Assembly: GCA_030590525.1 (NCBI GenBank)
Contig: JAUUYI010000003.1
Span: forward strand, 1 to 20,500
Length of the DNA stretch: 20,500 bases
Direction of reading: 5' to 3'
DNA from: Sedimenticola sp.
GTDB lineage: Bacteria; Pseudomonadota; Gammaproteobacteria; Chromatiales; Chromatiaceae
In this document: positions 16,423 through 20,500 of the stretch, piece by piece
How the letters are laid out: the number at the start of each line of letters is the position of its first letter
Numbering within the stretch: the stretch's first letter is position 1
Position numbers and translations under genes: made by a program
The notes under the pieces: model-generated
Databases searched by the model: none
Seen by the model: only the letters and a program-made list of their open reading frames with translations
What the model was told of the DNA's origin: nothing

Positions 16423-16451
16423 TTGCGTTTCCCGGACAGTTAGAATATAAG
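16423..16451 (+). promoter_or_regulatory. Candidate promoter for tusA-dsrE2
   Basis: TTGCGT (16423-16428) and TATAAG (16446-16451) have a 17-base spacer, 53 bases before the tusA start. An overlapping TAGAAT at 16441 is an alternative -10. Motif evidence only. Confidence 0.35.
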
Positions 16452-16503
16452 ATAAGGCTGATTTACCTACACACAAAATGCAAAATTTCTGGAGGTTGCA
16501 AAA

Positions 16504-16734
16504 ATGGCTGATTTCGATCAAGAACTGGACGCCAGCGGACTGAACTGCCCCCTGCCGATTCTGCGCGCCAAAAAGAGCCTTGCCGGTTTGTCGGTCGGGC
16601 AGGTATTGCACATCATTGCCACCGATCCCGGTTCGGTAAAAGACTTCGAAGCCTTTGCCAAGCAGACTGGTAACGAGTTGATGGAGTCAAAGGAAGAAGG
16701 CGGTAAATTTCACTTCCTGATCAAGAAGGCGTGA
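16504..16734 (+). CDS. tusA: TusA family sulfur carrier protein
   Basis: TusA proteins carry sulfur as a cysteine persulfide between sulfurtransferases in the cytoplasm. The 76-residue protein has the defining CPxP motif at 15-18 (LDASGLNCPLPILRAKKSL) and the usual C-terminal segment GNELMESKEEGGKFHFLIKK. The ATG at 16504 follows GGAGG at 16491-16495, a strong site consistent with high expression. With the rhodanese before it and dsrE2 51 bases after it, the likely role is relay of sulfur toward dissimilatory oxidation (DsrEFH/DsrC or sHdr systems), rather than only tRNA thiolation. That role is inferred from context; no dsr or hdr genes are in the window. Confidence 0.96.
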   Translation: MADFDQELDASGLNCPLPILRAKKSLAGLSVGQVLHIIATDPGSVKDFEAFAKQTGNELMESKEEGGKFHFLIKKA

Positions 16735-16785
16735 GCTAACTGACCTCGAATCAACCCTCAACAATTCATTCAGGAGGAGGTTCTG

Positions 16786-17265
16786 ATGCAAGAGAAGAAA
16801 TTAGCCATTATTGCGACCAAGGGCTCGCTCGACTGGGCCTACCCGCCATTCATCCTGGCATCCACCGCCTCTGCGCTCGGTTACGATACAGAGATCTTCT
16901 TTACTTTTTACGGGCTGCAACTGCTGCGTAAGAAACTGGCACTGGAAGTGACCCCGCTGGGTAACCCCGGCATGCCCATGCCCATGGGCATGGACAAGTG
17001 GTTTCCAGTGGCGCTGACCGCACTGCCGTTTATGCAGGCGCTAATGACCAGCATGATGAAGAAGAAGATGGCGAGTAAGGGCATAGCCAGCCTGGAAGAG
17101 TTGCGTGAGCTTTGCCAGGAAGCAGAAGTAAGGCTTATTGCCTGCCAGATGACGGTCGATCTGTTCGATATGAATCCGGCAGACTTCATCGACGGCATAG
17201 AGTATGCGGGCGCTGCCCGTTTCTTCGAGTTTGCCGGTGAAAGTGATATCTGTCTCTATATCTGA
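16786..17265 (+). CDS. dsrE2: DsrE2-type DsrE/F family protein
   Basis: The 159-residue protein belongs to the DsrE2 branch of the DsrE/DsrF fold. KLAIIATKGSLDWAYPPFILASTASALGYDTEIFFTFYGL forms the N-terminal half. A Met/Pro-rich stretch, GNPGMPMPMGMDKW, lies at 59-72. Three cysteines follow: Cys110, Cys120 and Cys156. Proteins of this type are encoded beside rhodanese and TusA in sulfur oxidisers and are thought to bind or pass sulfane sulfur; DsrE2 is often membrane-associated. The segment 73-91 (FPVALTALPFMQALMTSMM) is hydrophobic enough for that. The ATG at 16786 has AGGAGGAGG directly upstream. The DNA encoding the Met/Pro stretch contains an 18-bp perfect palindrome at 16976-16993. A strong terminator follows the gene. 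Confidence 0.93.
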   Translation: MQEKKLAIIATKGSLDWAYPPFILASTASALGYDTEIFFTFYGLQLLRKKLALEVTPLGNPGMPMPMGMDKWFPVALTALPFMQALMTSMMKKKMASKGIASLEELRELCQEAEVRLIACQMTVDLFDMNPADFIDGIEYAGAARFFEFAGESDICLYI

Positions 17266-17288
17266 CAACCAGCTGTAGTTCCGGATAG

Positions 17289-17320
17289 AAAGCCGCCCCA
17301 GCAGTGGGGCGGTTTTTTTT
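17289..17320 (+). terminator. Rho-independent terminator after dsrE2
   Basis: CCGCCCCA (17293-17300) pairs with TGGGGCGG (17305-17312) across GCAG, followed by eight T residues. A short AAAG before the stem extends pairing with the T-run. It ends the rhodanese-tusA-dsrE2 unit; the opposite strand has only a weak T-tract for the convergent fadL-type gene. Confidence 0.93.
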
Positions 17321-17368
17321 GGCAACTCAAAAACCAGTCTCGATGCCCGCAGGCGTGACGGAACATCA

Positions 17369-18682
17369 TCAAAACGCGATGTTCACCTGCGCACTGACGA
17401 TATCCACGCTGGCATCATAATCACCCTTCAAGTTTCCCCGGGGGAAGTTCTCATCCCCCGGCGCACCGGCGCTCTTGTCGATCTTGGGGTCTTTGACCCA
17501 CAGGTGGGAATAGCCGATGTCGAAGCTGAAGGTCTCGGAGAACCTGTAGCCGGCCCCAAGGGAGAGCCAGAGCCGATCCTCATCGGGGATGCGTGCCCCT
17601 CTGTCGTTCTTATTGGGAACCGGGCTTTCGTCGTAGGCGGTGCCGACCCGCAGGGTCCACTGGCTGTTGGGTGAATAGCTGGCACCCAGTGAGTAACGGT
17701 TGGTGTCGTTCCAGTTCATGGTCTCGACCCCGTCCGGCAGGCTGCTGTCAAACTGGAAACGCAGTTCGTCCAGATCACTCCAGCCGGTGCGGCTGAAGTC
17801 TGCCATCACTGCCCATTGCGGATTGAACTGATGGAAGGCGCTGATCGAGAGGGTCCAGGGGAGGTCGACGTCAGCCTTGGTGTTGGTCCTGCTGAACGTA
17901 GACTTAAGCTGGGCGGGGACATCCCGGAAACGGGTGTTTCCCTTTATCGTATAATCGATCTTCGAGCGGTAGTGGATGCCGACACGGCTCTTTTCTGTCA
18001 CATCGAACAGGGCCCCCAGGTTGTATCCCCAGCCCCAGTCATCCCCGGTTATCTTGGATTCACCATCGGCCAGAGTGGATCCTCCACCTAGCAGCCCGAA
18101 ATCGAATGCATTGGTGAGTTCTGCATCGATGTACTGGGCACTGATGCCACCGCCGAGACTGAGTCGATCATGCACCTTGTAGGCGATGGAGGGGTTGATA
18201 TTGATGGTCCTCACTTCTGACTTGAGGGCATAGTAGCGGCCTGCCCAGCCATCGTTGTATTTGGTCGACAGACCGAAGGGGGCGTTGACGCCGAGGCCGA
18301 GAAACAGCTTGTCATTAATCTGCTGGCTCAGGTAGAGGTTCGGGACCACCCCGGTCTCGCCGGCATCACCGCCATCCCCCGTAAGCGGCACACCGACCGC
18401 CGTGCTCGATCCTTTGTTGTTGAATTTTGCCTCCGGCATCACCAGGTGCGCAGCGAGACTTATCCGGGTGCCCTGCAGTCGGGTCATGCCCGCTGGATTG
18501 AAATAGATGGTGGTTGCATCCTGGGCCTGGGCGGATCCACCGGCAAAGGCGGTGCCCATGCCGGAGGCACTCTGCTCGATCAGTTGGAATCCGGAAGCCA
18601 TGACCTGCCCGGAGGTGCAGATCACCACCGTGCTGAAGAGGAAAGCCAGCCTCTGAAGCAGTTGTGATTTATCGCTATACAA
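17369..18682 (-). CDS. OmpP1/FadL/TodX family outer-membrane channel
   Basis: The 437-residue outer-membrane beta-barrel belongs to the FadL family, which takes up hydrophobic compounds such as long-chain fatty acids or aromatics. A signal peptide (LLQRLAFLFSTVVICTSGQVMA) precedes the conserved mature start SGFQLIEQSASGMGTAFAGGSAQAQDATTIYFNPAGMTRL, with the family NPAG motif. The C-terminus ends in NIAF with the terminal Phe expected for barrel assembly. The likely start is TTG at 18682, because GGGAGA at 18695-18690 sits 7 bases before it; a TTG at 18697 overlaps that site. No ATG fits. The transported substrate is unknown. It converges with dsrE2 and shares the terminator region. Confidence 0.92.
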   Translation of the reverse strand: MYSDKSQLLQRLAFLFSTVVICTSGQVMASGFQLIEQSASGMGTAFAGGSAQAQDATTIYFNPAGMTRLQGTRISLAAHLVMPEAKFNNKGSSTAVGVPLTGDGGDAGETGVVPNLYLSQQINDKLFLGLGVNAPFGLSTKYNDGWAGRYYALKSEVRTININPSIAYKVHDRLSLGGGISAQYIDAELTNAFDFGLLGGGSTLADGESKITGDDWGWGYNLGALFDVTEKSRVGIHYRSKIDYTIKGNTRFRDVPAQLKSTFSRTNTKADVDLPWTLSISAFHQFNPQWAVMADFSRTGWSDLDELRFQFDSSLPDGVETMNWNDTNRYSLGASYSPNSQWTLRVGTAYDESPVPNKNDRGARIPDEDRLWLSLGAGYRFSETFSFDIGYSHLWVKDPKIDKSAGAPGDENFPRGNLKGDYDASVDIVSAQVNIAF

Positions 18683-19012
18683 TGTGGCTTCTCCCAAGAT
18701 GCTTTGAAAAATGGTCCGATAAACCCTGCATTAACCGATCTGAGCGTAATGGATATTTTTAGAAAATTCCAGCTATTTCAGTTAGTTTAGAGGTAATTCA
18801 ATTCTGGTATATATGAGAGAGACATGGTATAAGTTTATTTTATCTTCGGGACAGCTCCGAGGGGTTCCCGGTCAAGGCTGCACGGGAGAATGCAATAATG
18901 CCGGGAGCAGGGTGCGTGTTGTATAGTCCAGCTGTGTGTCTGGCAGGGGTGATCGAAGCATCTCGTTCATTTTTCGGATTGGATATTCGCAGGATAGCGA
19001 TGGGACATTTAT
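18683..19012. other. Divergent gap between the fadL-type gene and lysR
   Basis: No gene is visible in these 330 bases. The left part is AT-rich and should hold the promoters. On the plus strand, TGGTATATAT at 18805 and the extended -10 TGGTATAAG at 18825-18833 are candidates. The right part (18846-18960) is GC-rich with short inverted segments such as TTCCCG/CGGGAG. I compared it by eye with common riboswitches and found no match. LysR regulators often bind such divergent gaps, so an operator is likely somewhere here. Confidence 0.4.
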
Positions 19013-19927
19013 ATGGCAGACCGTAGGCTCCAGGTTTTTTTTACCGTGGCACGCCTTTTGAGTTTTACCAAGGCGGCAGAGTCACTTCATATGACGCAGC
19101 CGGCGGTAACTTTTCAGGTACGCCAGCTGGAAGAGTATTTCAATACCCGGCTGTTCGACCGTACCCACAACCGTATTTCACTGACCGAAGCCGGGGGGCG
19201 GGTCTACGAGTACGCAGATAAGATTTTCGAGCTCTACACTGAGATGGACAACTCGATCAGGGAGATGACCGGGGAGATCAGCGGTTCCGTCACCATCGGT
19301 GCCAGTACCACGATTGCTGAATATATGCTTCCTGCCCTGCTTGGAAACTTCAAGACCCAGTATCCGGATATCAATATCCACCTCAAGGTATCCAACACCG
19401 ACGGTATCGTCTCAATGGTCGAGAACAATACGATCGATCTGGGAGTAGTGGAGGCGCCTGTCGCGAACAAGAACCTGGTGGTGGAGACCTGCAGCTCCGA
19501 TAAACTGGTGGCCATCGTCCCTCCCGGGCATGAGGCGATGGGGCGGGAAAACCTCACCTATGAAGACCTGATCAAATACCCCTTCATCTGTCGGGAGGAG
19601 GGATCGGGCACACGAGAGGTGATCAACGACTATCTCGACGCCATGAGCAGTGAAGGAGAGGCGTTGAAGATATCCATGGAGCTCGGCAGTCCGGAAGCGG
19701 TCAAGGGAGCGGTAGAGGCCGGCATGGGGATCTCGGTGGTCTCTCTCGCTACAGTGCAGAAGGAGTTGAAATTGGGTACGCTGGTGGCAATCGGCCTGGA
19801 TCCGCCCCTGGAACGTCCGTTTTCGTTCGTCCACCAGAAGCAGAAATTCCGTGTCCGTGTGATGGAAGAGTTGCTGTTCTTTGCTCAGGACTACTGTAAG
19901 GACCATCAGGCCTCGAATAAAGGCTAA
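19013..19927 (+). CDS. LysR-family transcriptional regulator
   Basis: The 304-residue protein has an N-terminal winged helix-turn-helix at about 2-60 (VFFTVARLLSFTKAAESLHMTQPAVTFQVRQLEEYF, then TRLFDRTHNRISLTEAG). A linker helix and a periplasmic-binding-protein-like effector domain from about 90 follow, with GSVTIGASTTIAEYMLP and GVVEAPV. The effector domain looks closest to the CysL/CbbR-like group, but the ligand cannot be assigned. The ATG at 19013 has only a weak GGGA site. The stop TAA overlaps the next start (TAATG), so the downstream small protein is made together with it. It is divergent from the fadL-type gene and could regulate it or itself. Confidence 0.92.
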   Translation: MADRRLQVFFTVARLLSFTKAAESLHMTQPAVTFQVRQLEEYFNTRLFDRTHNRISLTEAGGRVYEYADKIFELYTEMDNSIREMTGEISGSVTIGASTTIAEYMLPALLGNFKTQYPDINIHLKVSNTDGIVSMVENNTIDLGVVEAPVANKNLVVETCSSDKLVAIVPPGHEAMGRENLTYEDLIKYPFICREEGSGTREVINDYLDAMSSEGEALKISMELGSPEAVKGAVEAGMGISVVSLATVQKELKLGTLVAIGLDPPLERPFSFVHQKQKFRVRVMEELLFFAQDYCKDHQASNKG

Positions 19928-20331
19928 TGCTCCCTCCCAAGAAGAACCGGCCCGCAAAGCAGCAGACGTTACTGAAACTCTATTCCAGTCTGGATCTGCC
20001 GGGACAGACGACGCTGCTCGAGTTTGCGGAGTTTCTGGCCGGGAAGCGGGCGGCAGCGGAGCCGGATACAGAACAGGGGCCTGCGGAACCCAGACCCATC
20101 CCCCGTCCCGACAAAGAGACAGTTATCGGAGCGATAAAACGTCTCTCGGGCACCTATTACATGCTGGATCGATCTGATCTTCTCACTGAGAGCTCATCTC
20201 TGATGTCGGCCCACATGATGCACGGCCGCAAGGCTCCCGAAGTGATCGACGATCTGGAGGCAATATTTTCCAGCTACTATGCCACGCATGTCTCAGATAA
20301 AGAGAAGTTGCTGGTGGGAAAAGAGAAATGA
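19927..20331 (+). CDS. Uncharacterised 134-residue protein coupled to the LysR gene
   Basis: I do not recognise a named domain. The N-terminal third (LLKLYSSLDLPGQTTLLEFAEFLAGKR, 15-41) looks like the short helical segment seen in several small bacterial proteins of the form 'L..LPe....Ll.FAeFLa.R'. A proline- and acid-rich linker follows (45-62). The helical C-terminal half reads RPDKETVIGAIKRLSGTYYMLDRSDLL, then SSLMSAHMMHGRKAPEVIDDLEAIFSSYY. There is no signal peptide, membrane segment or cysteine, so it is a soluble cytoplasmic protein. The start ATG overlaps the LysR stop by one base, which suggests matched production and perhaps physical interaction. From memory similar proteins occur in other gammaproteobacteria, but I give no family name. 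Confidence 0.8.
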   Translation: MLPPKKNRPAKQQTLLKLYSSLDLPGQTTLLEFAEFLAGKRAAAEPDTEQGPAEPRPIPRPDKETVIGAIKRLSGTYYMLDRSDLLTESSSLMSAHMMHGRKAPEVIDDLEAIFSSYYATHVSDKEKLLVGKEK

Positions 20332-20360
20332 ACGTGTAAGGTCAGACATTTCAGGTAGTA

Positions 20361-20395
20361 CATATCAAATACGTAACTTCTCAATAAGTGCGGGC
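20361..20395 (-). repeat. TTATTGAGAAGTTA repeat, copy 2 (inverted relative to copy 1)
   Basis: On the minus strand this reads GCCCGCACTTATTGAGAAGT, then TACGTATTTGATATG. It matches 10354-10390 with a few substitutions and one small indel. Both copies lie between genes, about 10 kb apart. Confidence 0.7.
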
Positions 20396-20407
20396 AATAA
20401 TCTAAAA

Positions 20408-20490
20408 TGTAGGGTGTATCAAGCGGAGCGGATACACCAGGCTAGGTCGCGTTGGTGGATCCGTCGCTGCGCTCCTTGATCCACCCTACC
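20408..20490. repeat. TGTAGGGTG-ended repeat with two inner hairpins
   Basis: GTAGGGTG (20409-20416) pairs with CACCCTAC (20482-20489). Inside are two further stems: GTGTATC with GATACAC, and GGTGGATC with GATCCACC. The whole could fold as a cruciform or three-way structure. It lies directly after the TTATTGAGAAGTTA repeat copy, close to the window end. Confidence 0.7.
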
Positions 20491-20500
20491 CGTTCGCCCC

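Noticed and set aside
18846..18960. GC-rich stretch before lysR with short inverted segments, considered as a riboswitch, SRP RNA or small RNA.
   Set aside because: No conserved cobalamin, SAM, Moco or SRP core could be matched by eye, and no terminator follows.
1..20500. Search for CRISPR arrays, tRNA/rRNA genes, phage or transposase genes, toxin-antitoxin and defence systems.
   Set aside because: No regularly spaced direct repeats, no cloverleaf or rRNA-like sequence, and no recognisable mobile or defence protein was found by reading. The repeats are short isolated palindromes.

Overview
The window reads as chromosomal DNA of a moderately GC-rich gammaproteobacterium, probably a sulfur oxidiser. 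The left half keeps the gammaproteobacterial order mtnA - gyrA - serC - pheA - hisC - tyrA. The right half carries a rhodanese - tusA - dsrE2 cluster next to siroheme synthase, an arrangement known from chemo- and phototrophic sulfur oxidisers that use reverse dissimilatory sulfite reductase or sHdr pathways. The lineage is an inference from gene content. No rRNA marker is present, and I name no species.

Region 1 (1-4235): a repeat and a long hairpin precede mtnA (methionine salvage), which has its own terminator; gyrA follows. Region 2 (4236-10202): five same-strand genes, serC, a serA-type phosphoglycerate dehydrogenase, pheA, hisC and tyrA, for serine and for phenylalanine/tyrosine. A 526-base repeat-filled gap splits pheA from hisC. 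The usual continuation after tyrA (aroA, cmk, rpsA) is absent; the block ends at a perfect 19-bp hairpin. Region 3 (10203-14357): accessory genes. These are an MDR oxidoreductase, a CDP-archaeol-synthase-family (DUF46) membrane protein, a convergent metallophosphoesterase, a TIGR01212/YhcC-type radical SAM protein, and a remnant that resembles the N-terminus of a TIGR03790-type exported protein.

Region 4 (14358-17320): cysG on the minus strand diverges from a small rhodanese gene, tusA and dsrE2, ended by a strong terminator. Siroheme is the cofactor of sulfite reductases, and Rhd/TusA/DsrE2 relay sulfane sulfur in the cytoplasm, so the block looks like one sulfur-handling neighbourhood. Region 5 (17369-20331): a FadL-type outer-membrane channel on the minus strand, then a LysR regulator whose stop codon overlaps the start of an uncharacterised 134-residue protein.

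Most large gaps hold short palindromic repeats: several TGTAGG-ended families, a TCAAGTTTCGGAGTTCA family and a TTATTGAGAAGTTA family. I saw no tRNA, rRNA, CRISPR array, transposase, phage gene or defence system. The best candidates for new biology are the hairpin before mtnA, the nested repeat structure before hisC, the bacterial DUF46 gene, the AT-rich codon patch inside gyrA, and the LysR-coupled small protein.
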